The notes under the pieces were generated by a model. That model made no database searches, was not told where the DNA came from, and saw nothing but the letters and a program-made list of their open reading frames with translations. From NCBI RefSeq assembly GCF_001695835.1, contig NZ_MBSO01000013.1, forward strand, positions 62,001 through 126,000: DNA of 64,000 nt, written 5' to 3'. Below, in pieces: positions 19,418 to 28,212 of this stretch (position 1 is its first letter; the number at the start of each line of letters is the position of its first letter). This stretch comes from Ensifer sp. LC11 (GTDB taxonomy: Bacteria > Pseudomonadota > Alphaproteobacteria > Rhizobiales > Rhizobiaceae). Position numbers and translations under genes: made by a program.

Positions 19418-21013
19418 ATGAAAAAGCTCACTACTCTGTTTGCAGCGACGGCGCTTGCCACGCTGATGGCCGGCTCTGCCTGGTCGAAGACGTTCGTCTA
19501 TTGCTCGGAAGGTTCGCCTGAGGGTTTTGACCCGGGCCTGTATACCGCCGGCACGACGTTCGACGCGGCTGCGCACACGGTCTACAACCGCCTTCTCGAG
19601 TTCAAGAAGGGCACGACGGAAGTCGAGCCGGGTCTTGCTGAGAGCTGGACGATTTCCGACGACGGCCTGGTTTACACCTTCAAGCTGCGTTCGGGCGTCA
19701 AGTTCCAGACCACCGAGTTCTTTACGCCGTCGCGTGACTTCAATGCAGACGACGTGGTGTTCTCCTATGAGCGTCAGCTGAAGGCCGACAATCCGTGGAA
19801 CAAGTACATCGCTGGCGCTTCGTGGGAATACGCTGCCGGCATGGGCTTCCCGGAAGTCATCAAGTCGGTCGAGAAGGTTGACGACCTGACGGTCAAGTTC
19901 ACCCTGACGCGCAAGGAAGCGCCGTTCCTCGCCAACATCGCGATGCCCTTCGCTTCGATCCTGTCGAAGGAATACGCCGACAAGCTGCAGGCTGACGGCA
20001 AGATGGAGCAGATGAACCAGATGCCGCTCGGCACCGGTCCGTTCGCTTTCGTCGCCTACCAGCAGGACGCGGTCATCCGCTACAAGGCAAACCCGGACTA
20101 CTGGGGTGGCAAGCAGAAGATCGACGACCTCGTCTTCGCGATCACTTCTGACGCTTCGGTTCGCTTCCAGAAGCTCCAGGCTGGCGAATGCCACCTGATG
20201 CCGTTCCCGAATGCTGCCGACGTTGAAAAGATGAAGGCAGACCCGAACCTGAAGGTCATGGAACAGGCCGGCCTCAACGTCTCCTACCTCGCCTACAACA
20301 CCACCCAGGCTCCGTTCGACAAGCCGGAAGTCCGTAAGGCGCTGAACAAGGCGATCAACAAGCAGGCGATTGTCGATGCCGTCTTCCAGGGCGCAGCCCA
20401 GCCGGCCGTCAACCCGATCCCGCCGACGATGTGGTCCTACAACGACAAGATCGAAGACGACACCTACGAGCCCGAAGTCGCCAAGAAGATGCTTGAGGAC
20501 GCAGGCGTCAAGGACCTGTCGATGAAGCTCTGGGCGATGCCGGTATCGCGTCCGTACATGCTGAACGCCCGCCGTGCAGCCGAGCTGATGCAGTCGGACT
20601 TCGCCAAGGTCGGCGTCAAGGTCGAGATCGTCTCCTACGAATGGGCCGAGTACCTCGACAAGTCCAAGGCCAAGGATCGTGACGGTGCCGTCATCCTCGG
20701 CTGGACCGGCGACAACGGTGACCCGGACAACTTCCTCGACACGCTTCTCGGCTGCAACGCTGTCGGCGGCAACAACCGCGCCCAGTGGTGCAACCAGGAA
20801 TTCGACGCCCTCGTGAAGAAGGCGAAGGAAACCTCTGACCCAGCAGAGCGCACCAAGCTCTACGAAGAGGCGCAGGTCGTCTTCAAGCGCGAAGCGCCGT
20901 GGGCCACCATCGACCACTCGCTCTCGGTCGTACCGATGCGCAAGAACGTTGAAGGCTTCGTTCAGAGCCCGCTCGGCGATTTTGCCTTCGACGGCGTGGA
21001 CATCACCGAGTAA
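19418..21013 (+). CDS. dppA: Dipeptide ABC transporter periplasmic binding protein
   Basis: Periplasmic solute-binding protein of 531 residues, family SBP_bac_5, with a signal peptide ending at about residue 23 (AGSAWS-KT) and the mature start TFVYCSEGSPEGFDPGLYTAG typical of DppA. The internal cysteine pair positions (YCSEG, GECHL, LLGCNA, QWCNQ) match DppA homologues. It captures di/tripeptides, and in related bacteria heme or delta-aminolevulinate, and delivers them to DppBCDF. A GGAAG site precedes the ATG. A hairpin after the gene separates it from dppB, allowing excess binding protein over membrane subunits. Confidence 0.93.
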   Translation: MKKLTTLFAATALATLMAGSAWSKTFVYCSEGSPEGFDPGLYTAGTTFDAAAHTVYNRLLEFKKGTTEVEPGLAESWTISDDGLVYTFKLRSGVKFQTTEFFTPSRDFNADDVVFSYERQLKADNPWNKYIAGASWEYAAGMGFPEVIKSVEKVDDLTVKFTLTRKEAPFLANIAMPFASILSKEYADKLQADGKMEQMNQMPLGTGPFAFVAYQQDAVIRYKANPDYWGGKQKIDDLVFAITSDASVRFQKLQAGECHLMPFPNAADVEKMKADPNLKVMEQAGLNVSYLAYNTTQAPFDKPEVRKALNKAINKQAIVDAVFQGAAQPAVNPIPPTMWSYNDKIEDDTYEPEVAKKMLEDAGVKDLSMKLWAMPVSRPYMLNARRAAELMQSDFAKVGVKVEIVSYEWAEYLDKSKAKDRDGAVILGWTGDNGDPDNFLDTLLGCNAVGGNNRAQWCNQEFDALVKKAKETSDPAERTKLYEEAQVVFKREAPWATIDHSLSVVPMRKNVEGFVQSPLGDFAFDGVDITE

Positions 21014-21018
21014 TTTAG

Positions 21019-21033
21019 TTAACTGATCCTTAA
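21019..21033. other. TTAA-N7-TTAA sequence after dppA (CtrA-like, probably chance)
   Basis: Sequence match to the CtrA half-site spacing, but it lies in the dppA-dppB gap just before the transcription hairpin and not at a cell-cycle gene. It is recorded as a control for how often the motif can occur by chance. Confidence 0.2.
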
Positions 21034-21034
21034 G

Positions 21035-21066
21035 GGGGCGTTTGCCAAGGGCAAGCGCCCCTCTTT
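21035..21066 (+). terminator. Intra-operon hairpin / attenuator after dppA
   Basis: Twelve-pair stem GGGGCGTTTGCC/GGCAAGCGCCCC (one G-T pair), three-base loop, then TCTTT. With no obvious new promoter before dppB it probably acts as a partial terminator and 3' stabiliser for dppA mRNA. Confidence 0.75.
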
Positions 21067-21215
21067 GCATCCACTATAGCGACCCGAGTTCCACCTGGAG
21101 CGCAAACGGTCGCTGTGGCATTTCGACTTGCTGCATGCTTCGCCGTTAATGGGAAGGCATGCAGTGGTGCCAGCGGCGGGATACAATGCCGCGGCAACAT
21201 GGCGCGGGGTTTAAC

Positions 21216-22220
21216 ATGTTCCGATTTCTCTTGGGGCGATTGGCTGTCCTGATACCGACCTTCGTCGGCGTCTCCATCATCGCCTTCTCCTTCATCCGCC
21301 TGCTTCCGGGCGATCCGGTTGCGCTGCTTTCGGGCGAGCGCGTCATGTCGCCGGAGCGACATGCTGAAATTTCACATGCGCTCGGTTTCGACCGGCCGAT
21401 CGTGGTCCAGTACCTGGACTACCTCTGGGGTGTGCTTCAGGGTGATTTCGGCACCTCGATCGTGACCAAGAAGCCGGTCATCGACCAGTTCTTCGAACTG
21501 TTCCCGGCAACCGTCGAGCTGTCGCTCTGCGCGATCCTGTTTGCCGTCATCCTCGGCATTCCGGCGGGCGTGATCGCCGCGATCAAGCGCGGCTCTGCCG
21601 TCGACCAGGCGATGATGGGGACGGCACTCGTCGGCTTCTCCATGCCGATCTTCTGGTGGGGCCTGCTGCTCATCATGCTGGTCTCCGGCATGCTGCAGTG
21701 GACGCCGGTCTCCGGCCGCATCTCGCTGATGTACTTCTTCCCGCCGGTCACCGGCTTCATGCTTGTTGACTCGCTGCTTTCAGGTCAGGCCGGTGCCTTC
21801 AAGTCGGCGGTCAGCCACCTGATCCTGCCGACGATCGTGCTTGGGACCATTCCGCTCGCGGTCATTGCGCGCCAGACGCGCTCGGCGATGCTTGAGGTTC
21901 TCTCCGAAGACTACGTGCGCACGGCGCGTGCCAAGGGGCTTTCGACCTTCCGGGTCGTCGGCGTCCATGCGCTGCGCAACGCGATGATTCCGGTGGTCAC
22001 CACCATCGGCCTGCAGGTGGGCGTCATGCTCGCCGGCGCGATCCTCACCGAAACGATCTTCTCCTGGCCGGGCATCGGCAAGTGGATGGTGGATTCGGTG
22101 TCGCGTCGCGACTACGCCGTGATCCAGGGCGGCCTTCTGGTCATCGCTGCGGTGATCATGCTGGTCAACCTCATCGTCGACCTGCTCTATGGTCTCATCA
22201 ATCCGCGCATCCGGCACTAA
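21216..22220 (+). CDS. dppB: Dipeptide ABC transporter permease DppB
   Basis: Inner-membrane subunit of 334 residues with six membrane segments. The N-terminus MFRFLLGRLAVLIPTFVGVS and the segment RLLPGDPVALLSGE are the conserved DppB/OppB N-terminal signature; the EAA loop ARAKGLSTFRVVGVHALRNA contacts the ATPases. ATG 21216 was preferred over 21159 because conservation begins there; the ribosome site is weak (GGGG). The gene is followed after 10 bases by dppC. Confidence 0.93.
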   Translation: MFRFLLGRLAVLIPTFVGVSIIAFSFIRLLPGDPVALLSGERVMSPERHAEISHALGFDRPIVVQYLDYLWGVLQGDFGTSIVTKKPVIDQFFELFPATVELSLCAILFAVILGIPAGVIAAIKRGSAVDQAMMGTALVGFSMPIFWWGLLLIMLVSGMLQWTPVSGRISLMYFFPPVTGFMLVDSLLSGQAGAFKSAVSHLILPTIVLGTIPLAVIARQTRSAMLEVLSEDYVRTARAKGLSTFRVVGVHALRNAMIPVVTTIGLQVGVMLAGAILTETIFSWPGIGKWMVDSVSRRDYAVIQGGLLVIAAVIMLVNLIVDLLYGLINPRIRH

Positions 22221-22230
22221 GGAGGGCGTC

Positions 22231-23139
22231 ATGTCTCAAGCTGCTGCAACAAGCACCGTTTCGACCGATCCGTCCCGCCGGGCGCGTCTGGCCGAATTCT
22301 GGTATTACTTCTCCGAGAACCGAGGCGCCGTCATCGGCCTCGTGTTCTTCCTGTTCCTCGTTCTGCTTGCGGTCTTTGCGCCGTGGATCGCGCCGCATGA
22401 TCCGGTGGCACAATACCGCGATGCGGTCCTGGTTCCGCCGGTCTGGCAGGAGGGCGGCCGCGCCGGATATCTGCTCGGCACCGATGCCGTCGGCCGCGAC
22501 ATGCTCTCCCGCCTGATCTACGGCACGCGCTTCTCGCTGTTCGTCGGTGTCATCGTCACGACGCTGTCGCTCGTCGGCGGCATCGCGCTCGGCGTTATCG
22601 CCGGCTACTTCCGTGGCTGGGTCGATACCGTCATCATGCGCGTCATGGACATCATCCTCGCCTTCCCGTCGCTGCTGCTGGCCCTGGTGCTGGTGGCTGT
22701 CCTCGGCCCGGGCCTTGTCAACGCCATGATCGCGATCGCACTCGTCTTCCAGCCGCACTTCGTGCGCCTGACGCGTGCTGCCGTCATGAGCGAAAAGACC
22801 CGTGACTATGTGGTTGCCGCCAAGGTTGCCGGTGCCGGTCATGGTCGACTGATGTTCAAGACGATCCTGCCCAACTGTATGGCGCCGCTGATCGTCCAGG
22901 CGACGCTGTCTTTCTCGAGCGCCATTCTCGATGCGGCCGCCCTCGGCTTCCTCGGCATGGGCGCCCAGCCGCCGACACCGGAATGGGGCACGATGCTTGC
23001 CGAAGCACGCGAGTTCATCAGCAGCCACTGGTGGGTGGTCACGCTCCCGGGTATCGCGATCCTGATCACGGTGCTCGCGATCAACCTGATGGGTGACGGC
23101 CTGCGCGATGCGCTTGATCCCAAGCTGAAGAGGTCCTGA
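22231..23139 (+). CDS. dppC: Dipeptide ABC transporter permease DppC
   Basis: Second membrane subunit, 302 residues, with the OppC N-terminal domain (EFWYYFSENRGAVIGLVFF), the motif LLGTDAVGRDMLSRLIYGTR shared by DppC/OppC proteins, and the EAA loop VAAKVAGAGHGRLMFKTILPN. AAGGAGG at 22219-22225 precedes the ATG at 22231. It pairs with DppB to form the translocation pore and sits directly between dppB and dppD. Confidence 0.93.
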   Translation: MSQAAATSTVSTDPSRRARLAEFWYYFSENRGAVIGLVFFLFLVLLAVFAPWIAPHDPVAQYRDAVLVPPVWQEGGRAGYLLGTDAVGRDMLSRLIYGTRFSLFVGVIVTTLSLVGGIALGVIAGYFRGWVDTVIMRVMDIILAFPSLLLALVLVAVLGPGLVNAMIAIALVFQPHFVRLTRAAVMSEKTRDYVVAAKVAGAGHGRLMFKTILPNCMAPLIVQATLSFSSAILDAAALGFLGMGAQPPTPEWGTMLAEAREFISSHWWVVTLPGIAILITVLAINLMGDGLRDALDPKLKRS

Positions 23140-23141
23140 TC

Positions 23142-23984
23142 ATGGCGCTTCTCGAAATCGAAAACCTGGTCGTCGAATTCCAGACGGCTTCCGGTCCCTT
23201 CCGTGCCGTCAACGGCGTGTCGATGAAGGTGCATGAACGCGAAGTGCTGGCGATCGTCGGCGAGTCCGGCTCGGGCAAGTCCGTGTCGATGCTGGCGGCC
23301 ATGGGACTTCTGCCCTGGACGGCAAAAGTGACGGCCGACAAGCTCACCTTCAACGGCCGCGACCTGCTCGGCATGTCGGCGAACGAACGGCGCAAGATCG
23401 TCGGCAAGGATATTGCCATGATCTTCCAGGAGCCGATCGCCAGCCTCAATCCGTGCTTCACCGTCGGCTTCCAGATTGAGGAAGTGCTGCGCATCCACAT
23501 GGGTCTCGACAAGGCCGGGCGCCGCAAACGGGCGATCGAACTGTTCGAGGCGGTCGGCATTCCGGATCCGGCCGAGCGGCTCGGCCACTACCCGCACCAG
23601 ATGTCGGGCGGCCAGTGCCAGCGCGTGATGATCGCGATCGCCATCGCCTGCAATCCGAAGCTGCTCATTGCTGACGAGCCGACGACAGCACTCGACGTGA
23701 CGATCCAGAAGCAGATTCTCGACCTGTTGATGAAGCTGCAGGCCGAGCACAAGATGGGTCTGATCATGATCACCCACAACATGGGCGTGGTTGCGGAAAC
23801 GGCCGACCGCGTCGTCGTGCAGTACAAGGGCCGCAAGATGGAAGAGGCCGACGTGCTGACGCTCTTTGAAAATCCGAAGAGCAACTACACGCGGGCGCTT
23901 CTCGCAGCTCTTCCCGACAACGCAACAGGTGATCGTCTGCCGACGATCTCCGAACTCTTCGTCGATGAAGGAGCGGCCCAATGA
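23142..23984 (+). CDS. dppD: Dipeptide ABC transporter ATPase DppD
   Basis: Cytoplasmic ATPase of 280 residues with Walker A GESGSGKS (about residue 41), Q-loop, the ABC signature [12 protein letters not shown] (about 155), Walker [13 protein letters not shown], and the switch histidine in MITHNMG. The C-terminus is a truncated oligopeptide-type extension. It starts three bases after dppC and overlaps the next gene by four bases (ATGA), so the two ATPases are translationally coupled. Confidence 0.93.
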   Translation: MALLEIENLVVEFQTASGPFRAVNGVSMKVHEREVLAIVGESGSGKSVSMLAAMGLLPWTAKVTADKLTFNGRDLLGMSANERRKIVGKDIAMIFQEPIASLNPCFTVGFQIEEVLRIHMGLDKAGRRKRAIELFEAVGIPDPAERLGHYPHQMSGGQCQRVMIAIAIACNPKLLIADEPTTALDVTIQKQILDLLMKLQAEHKMGLIMITHNMGVVAETADRVVVQYKGRKMEEADVLTLFENPKSNYTRALLAALPDNATGDRLPTISELFVDEGAAQ

Positions 23985-24808
23985 GCGTGATCCTCGAAGC
24001 GCGCAATCTGGTGCGCGACTACCACATCCCTGGCGGCCTCATCAAAAAGGCAAAGACGGTTCATGCGCTGAAAGGCGTGAGCTTCAGCGTCGAACAGGGC
24101 AAGACGCTGGCGATCGTCGGTGAAAGCGGCTGCGGCAAGTCCACGCTCGGCCGCATCCTCACCCTGATCGACCCGGCAACCTCGGGCGAGCTCTTGATCG
24201 AAGGCAAGAAGATCGACATCGCGAAGGGCGACATGACGGCGGAGATGCGCCGCAAGGTGCAGATCGTCTTCCAGAACCCCTATGGCTCGCTCAACCCGCG
24301 CCAGAAGATCGGCGACATCCTGATGGAGCCGCTGGTCATCAACACCGACACGCCGGCCGACGAGCGTCGCGATCGGGCAATGACGATGCTGAAGAAGGTC
24401 GGTCTCACCGAGCTGCACTTCAACCGCTACCCGCACATGTTCTCCGGCGGCCAGCGCCAGCGTATCGCCATTGCGCGCGCGTTGATGCTCAACCCGAAGC
24501 TCCTGGTGCTGGACGAACCGGTCTCGGCGCTCGACCTGTCGGTTCAGGCACAGGTGCTGAACCTGCTCGCCGACCTGCAGGATGAGCTCAAGCTGACCTA
24601 CGTCTTCATCAGCCATGACCTTTCGGTCGTGCGCTACATCGCCGACGACGTCATGGTGATGTATTTCGGCGAGGCGGTCGAATATGGCAGCCGCGACGAG
24701 GTCTTCGCCGACCCGAAGCACAGCTACACCAAGACGCTGTTTGCCGCGACGCCGCGTGCCGACGTTGAGAGCATCAAGGCGCGCCTTGCCAAGAAGCAGG
24801 CGGCCTGA
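23981..24808 (+). CDS. dppF: Dipeptide ABC transporter ATPase DppF
   Basis: Second ATPase of the importer, 275 residues: Walker A GESGCGKS, signature FSGGQRQRIAIARAL, Walker B LLVLDEPVSALD, switch FISHDLSVV. The N-terminal segment VRDYHIPGGLIKKAKTVHAL is typical of DppF. It forms a heterodimer with DppD. It is the last gene of the operon and is followed by a hairpin terminator. Confidence 0.93.
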   Translation: MSVILEARNLVRDYHIPGGLIKKAKTVHALKGVSFSVEQGKTLAIVGESGCGKSTLGRILTLIDPATSGELLIEGKKIDIAKGDMTAEMRRKVQIVFQNPYGSLNPRQKIGDILMEPLVINTDTPADERRDRAMTMLKKVGLTELHFNRYPHMFSGGQRQRIAIARALMLNPKLLVLDEPVSALDLSVQAQVLNLLADLQDELKLTYVFISHDLSVVRYIADDVMVMYFGEAVEYGSRDEVFADPKHSYTKTLFAATPRADVESIKARLAKKQAA

Positions 24809-24838
24809 ACCGCTGCGGGTTGATCGCGAATGAAACAG

Positions 24839-24867
24839 GAAGCCGGGACATCGTTCCCGGCTTCTTT
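24839..24867 (+). terminator. Rho-independent terminator of the dpp operon
   Basis: Ten-pair stem GAAGCCGGGA/TCCCGGCTTC with a six-base loop, followed by TTT. Confidence 0.82.
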
Positions 24868-24985
24868 GACTCAAGGGCACGATCGTGTAGAGGTGTCGCG
24901 CCGCCTTCACTTCTCGCCTTTGGGCGGCGGGCAGCCGCTTTTTCGGCCGGACTGACCTGTTCGGCCCAACCTCAGGAACACGTTC

Positions 24986-25333
24986 ATGGAAATCAAGCGT
25001 TTCGAAACCGGCCCCCGTATGAGCCAGGCCGTGGTCTACAACAACACCGTTTACCTCGCCGGCCAGGTCGGCAACGCCGGTGATGATGTCGTGACGCAGA
25101 CGAAGCAGGCGCTTGCCGAAGTCGACCGTCTTCTGGCGCTCGCCGGCACCGACAAGACCCGCATCCTCTCGGCCACCATCTGGCTCGCCGACATGGCCGA
25201 CTTCCCGAAGATGAACTCGGTCTGGGACGCCTGGGTTCCGCAGGGCAACACACCGGCCCGCGCCACCGGCGAAGCCAAGCTCGCGACCCCGGAATATCTC
25301 GTCGAAGTGATTGTCGTCGCCGCTGCAGCCTAA
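24986..25333 (+). CDS. RidA-family enamine/imine deaminase
   Basis: Small (115-residue) cytosolic protein of the RidA/YjgF/Rid family, which hydrolyses reactive enamines and imines (for example 2-aminoacrylate) released by PLP enzymes. The catalytic arginine lies in NTPARATGEAKLATPEYLVE, the conserved PAR segment; SQAVVYNNTVYLAGQVG forms the N-terminal strand pair. It ends before a strong terminator and appears monocistronic. The Rid subgroup was not resolved. Confidence 0.9.
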   Translation: MEIKRFETGPRMSQAVVYNNTVYLAGQVGNAGDDVVTQTKQALAEVDRLLALAGTDKTRILSATIWLADMADFPKMNSVWDAWVPQGNTPARATGEAKLATPEYLVEVIVVAAAA

Positions 25334-25369
25334 GACCGGCGGTTCGGGCTTTCCCGTATCTTGTTTCAG

Positions 25370-25401
25370 CGCCGTCGGACCTGGTGTCCGGCGGCGTTTT
25401 T
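25370..25401 (+). terminator. Rho-independent terminator of the ridA-like gene
   Basis: Eleven-pair stem CGCCGTCGGAC/GTCCGGCGGCG (one T-G pair), five-base loop, then TTTTT. Confidence 0.92.
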
Positions 25402-25425
25402 CGTGGCGCCGTTTGGGTCGTGCAG

Positions 25426-25451
25426 GGAACCAATCGGCGAGCCCGCACGTT
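25426..25451 (+). promoter_or_regulatory. EcfG/RpoE2-type general stress promoter
   Basis: Exact GGAAC-N17-CGTT match, the -35/-10 consensus of alphaproteobacterial EcfG sigma factors (RpoE2 in Sinorhizobium). It is 55 bases upstream of the small membrane protein gene at 25507. Confidence 0.75.
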
Positions 25452-25506
25452 TATCGTCCGAACCAAGAAACTGGCCAAAAATACGGGCCAACCGGGAGGA
25501 CTGTCG

Positions 25507-25677
25507 ATGCTCTACTGGCTGCCACGGGTCTGTGTCCTTCTCTTAGCGGGCGTCCTGATCGCTTTCGGTCTCATTCCGCACACCGCCGCAGGTGTCGCCA
25601 ACACCTTGCTCATCATCATTCTCGGCCTCGGTCTGCTCTCGCTGACCTTGCATGTCTTTCCACCGGAACGTCATTGA
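25507..25677 (+). CDS. Small two-segment membrane protein
   Basis: A 56-residue protein made almost entirely of two hydrophobic helices (about 3-22 and 30-48) with a short HVFPPERH tail. GGGAGGA at 25494-25500 is ideally placed for the ATG, and an exact EcfG promoter precedes it, so it is very likely a real stress-induced gene. No family recognised. The AI-2E family gene starts two bases after its stop codon, suggesting an operon. Confidence 0.72.
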   Translation: MLYWLPRVCVLLLAGVLIAFGLIPHTAAGVANTLLIIILGLGLLSLTLHVFPPERH

Positions 25678-25679
25678 TC

Positions 25680-26942
25680 GTGCGCGATCCAGCCGGCGAG
25701 CCTCAATCTGAGGCGAAGCGTGCGGCCGGGCAGTCCGATGTCCTGGCCGGAAGACCAGACGCCGCTCGCGCGCCCGTGCCAGAAGAACAGCGAGGCATGA
25801 TCGTGGAAACCTTGCGGCGTGTCGGTTCTTCGCACGACTACAGACGCACAAGACGCCTCGTCGAGGAGGAGGCTGCGGTCGCGACCGCAGCGCCGTCGAC
25901 GGCGCCGAAGCGTGATGGCATCGACCTGATGGTCGCCTGGAGCATCGTCGGCCTCTTCGTCATTGCCGCGTCCGCTGCCATCTACACCCTGGAGACGATC
26001 CTGCTGCCCATCACCTTCGCGATCGTTGTCGGTATCGTCCTCGGGCGCACCGCTGACGCGCTGGCGCGCTATGGTTTGCCGCCGATCTTCGGCGGCCTGC
26101 TGCTGGCGATGATTTTCGTGATCGGTCTGTCCTTCCTTGTCAACGCGCTGCTCGGCCCGTTGACGGCACTCGCTTCCGAAGCGCCGAAGCTTGCCGAAGG
26201 CGTCGTGGCGCGCATCATGCCCTTTATCGACCGGTTTGAATGGTTACGGCTGGCGGTTGCCCGGAGCGTAGGTAACGATGCGATTGCCGATACCGTTATG
26301 AAGAACGCCGGCCCGATGCTCGCTGCCACCGCCGCGGGACTGACACCGGCCCTCGTGCAGACTTTGATTTTTCTGGCAGCGCTCGGTTTGTTTCTGCTCG
26401 GCCGGCTGCAACTGCGCAAGGCCATCATTCTCGCCTTTGCCAGTCGCGAGCGGCGCCTCAGCGCCATCCGCATCATGAATGCCATTGAAGATGCGCTCGC
26501 GCGCTATTTCTCCATCGCCAGTCTGATCTATCTGGCGCTTGGAACCATGACGATGGTCATCGCGCTCGTCGGTGGCCTCGCCATGCCGCCGCTCTGGGGA
26601 CTGTTTGCCTTCGTCTCGAGTTTCATTCCCTATCTCGGCGTGACGGTGATGACGCTGAGCCTGCTCGCGGCGGGGCTGATGACACATGAGGTCTTGTGGC
26701 TGGGGGTGGCGCCGGCCGTGGCTTTCTTCATCGTTCACCTCGCCATGGAAAATCTCGCAATTCCGGCCATCCTCGGCAACGAGCTCGAGGTCAACCCGTT
26801 CCTTGTGTTCATTGCGATCGTCTTCTGGACATGGATGTGGGGCGCGGTCGGCGCCATGCTGGCGCTACCGCTTTCTCTCATCGTCCTCGCAATCGTCGAA
26901 GAAATCCGTGAGCACCCGCCGGAGCGGCAGCTGCCTGGCTGA
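25680..26942 (+). CDS. AI-2E transporter (PerM/TqsA) family membrane protein
   Basis: Multi-pass membrane protein of the AI-2E family, with about eight segments and family features such as the SFIPYLGVTVMTL and AIPAILGNELEVNPFLVFIAI segments near the C-terminus. The start is uncertain: GTG 25680 follows the upstream stop by two bases; ATG 25797 would give 381 residues without the charged N-terminal tail. Substrates of this family vary (autoinducer-2 export, Na+/H+ exchange), so none is assigned. Co-transcription with the small stress-promoter gene in front implies stress induction. Confidence 0.85.
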   Translation: MRDPAGEPQSEAKRAAGQSDVLAGRPDAARAPVPEEQRGMIVETLRRVGSSHDYRRTRRLVEEEAAVATAAPSTAPKRDGIDLMVAWSIVGLFVIAASAAIYTLETILLPITFAIVVGIVLGRTADALARYGLPPIFGGLLLAMIFVIGLSFLVNALLGPLTALASEAPKLAEGVVARIMPFIDRFEWLRLAVARSVGNDAIADTVMKNAGPMLAATAAGLTPALVQTLIFLAALGLFLLGRLQLRKAIILAFASRERRLSAIRIMNAIEDALARYFSIASLIYLALGTMTMVIALVGGLAMPPLWGLFAFVSSFIPYLGVTVMTLSLLAAGLMTHEVLWLGVAPAVAFFIVHLAMENLAIPAILGNELEVNPFLVFIAIVFWTWMWGAVGAMLALPLSLIVLAIVEEIREHPPERQLPG

Positions 26943-26961
26943 ACGCCCCCACGGGAAAAGA

Positions 26962-27759
26962 TCAGCGCCGAGCCGAGCGGGCGTGTTCGTCGAAGAACAG
27001 CGCCTGGCTGATCAGCGCCTTCACCATGTCCGGATTGAACGGCTTGGTCACGAGGAAGGCTGGTTCCGGCCGCTTGCCGGTGAGCAGCCGCTCGGGGAAG
27101 GCGGTGATGAAGATCACCGGCACGGCAGCTTGCCTGAGGATCTCGTTGACCGCATCGATACCGGAACTGCCATCGGCAAGCTGGATGTCGGCAAGCACCA
27201 TCTTCGGAGAGGTTTTGCGGTAGAGGTCGAGCGCTTCGTCGTGGGTGCGCGCAATGCCTGTGACCCGGTGGCCGAGGCTGGTCACCATGTCTTCGATGTC
27301 GAGCGCGATCAATGGTTCGTCTTCGATGATCAGGACGTCGGTTGCGACCTGCCGTGAGATATCCTCGGAGGCGATCGTCAGAAGCTTTGAAAACTCGCCC
27401 TGGCTGAGGCTCATGATCTCCGCTGCATCGGCGATCGAAAACCCTTCGACCGACACGAGCAGAAAGGCCTGCCGCGGTGACGGTGCAATCAACGAGAGGT
27501 TGGCGGCCGCCTGCTGTTCCCAGGCGAACGGCGATGTGTTTTCCGTCCGGTCGATCGATATCTTCTCAAATTGCGTGCAGAACAGCTTGTAGAGGCCGAT
27601 GCGGTCGTTGGCTGTTTCCGGAAAGAGGCTGATGTCTTCGATCAGCGCTTCGAGAACGGCGGCCACATATCCGTCGCCTGCGGCCTGCGATCCGGTGACG
27701 GCGCGGGCGTAGCGGCGCAGGAACGGCAAGTGTGGCGCAATCCGGGTCGAAAGTGACAT
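26962..27759 (-). CDS. rsiB2: PhyR-type anti-anti-sigma response regulator
   Basis: General stress response switch of 265 residues. The N-terminal sigma-like domain (about 1-125, HLPFLRRYARAVTG and the sigma-4-like SPRQAFLLVSVEGFS segment) mimics EcfG. The C-terminal receiver (about 140-255) has the acidic pocket IIEDEP, phospho-acceptor Asp in VLADIQLADG, and the lysine in VTKPF. When phosphorylated, PhyR binds NepR and frees EcfG. ATG 27759 has AAGGAAG upstream. It is divergent from a NepR gene. The symbol follows Sinorhizobium RsiB2, remembered as a second copy apart from the rpoE2 locus. Confidence 0.9.
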   Translation of the reverse strand: MSLSTRIAPHLPFLRRYARAVTGSQAAGDGYVAAVLEALIEDISLFPETANDRIGLYKLFCTQFEKISIDRTENTSPFAWEQQAAANLSLIAPSPRQAFLLVSVEGFSIADAAEIMSLSQGEFSKLLTIASEDISRQVATDVLIIEDEPLIALDIEDMVTSLGHRVTGIARTHDEALDLYRKTSPKMVLADIQLADGSSGIDAVNEILRQAAVPVIFITAFPERLLTGKRPEPAFLVTKPFNPDMVKALISQALFFDEHARSARR

Positions 27760-27945
27760 CAACAACTTCCTTAAGTGCAAGGCGATTCGTTTTTCTGAGG
27801 ATAGGGGACACGCGGCGGAATAGGTGGATGTTTTGAACACGTTTTTCGGCTTAGAGCAAATCCGGGAAATGTTCGAAGCGGTGTGCCCTCCGGTTTGGCG
27901 GGCAATGGAAAACCGAAAGCGATGACACGGGCGGTGGGGCGAACC

Positions 27946-28164
27946 ATGGGCGAAGAGAGCGGAAAAAACGATGGGCCGGATGGGCCGACCGGGGGTGCCG
28001 CCGACACGCTTGATCTGCGTGGGTCGCTCGGTGCCAGATTGAAGGCGCTCTATCAGGCTCTGGAGCAGGAACCCATTCCCGAACTGTTTATCGATCTACT
28101 TCAAAAGCTGGATGAGGCGGAGGCCGCGCCCGAAGGTGCGCCGATTGGACGGGTTCCAGTTTAA
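27946..28164 (+). CDS. rsiA2: NepR-type anti-sigma factor
   Basis: A 72-residue protein whose second half matches the NepR core (LGARLKALYQALEQEPIPEL followed by FIDLLQKLDEAE), the helical pair that holds EcfG inactive. The N-terminus is polar and glycine-rich, as usual. ATG 27946 has a GGTGGGG stretch in front; in-frame ATG codons at 27883 and 27922 are possible. It is divergent from the PhyR-type gene, but no ecfG gene or HWE kinase is adjacent, so this is an orphan partner-switch pair. A poor promoter match (GGAAT-N18-CGTT) at 27817 may drive it. Confidence 0.85.
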   Translation: MGEESGKNDGPDGPTGGAADTLDLRGSLGARLKALYQALEQEPIPELFIDLLQKLDEAEAAPEGAPIGRVPV

Positions 28165-28168
28165 GGGA

Positions 28169-28194
28169 AAGAAACGGGCGTCAGCCCGTTTCTT
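28169..28194. terminator. Bidirectional terminator between rsiA2 and the glycine-zipper gene
   Basis: Eleven-pair AAGAAACGGGC/GCCCGTTTCTT stem with a four-base loop. A and T flanks on both sides let it act for both convergent genes. Confidence 0.85.
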
Positions 28195-28212
28195 CGTGCC
28201 TTTGCGCTGTGA

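Noticed and set aside
21019-21033. TTAA-N7-TTAA as a functional CtrA site
   Set aside because: It lies between dppA and its terminator hairpin with no cell-cycle gene or clear promoter; likely a chance match.
18998-21070. 690-residue minus-strand open frame over dppA
   Set aside because: Mirror frame of dppA codon bias; dppA on the plus strand has a signal peptide and family match.
22839-23981. Minus-strand frames opposite dppC/dppD (and 23885-24910 opposite dppF)
   Set aside because: Shadows of ABC ATPase genes with full motifs on the plus strand.
27817-27843. EcfG promoter for rsiA2
   Set aside because: GGAAT with an 18-base spacer departs from consensus in both sequence and spacing; kept only as a remark.
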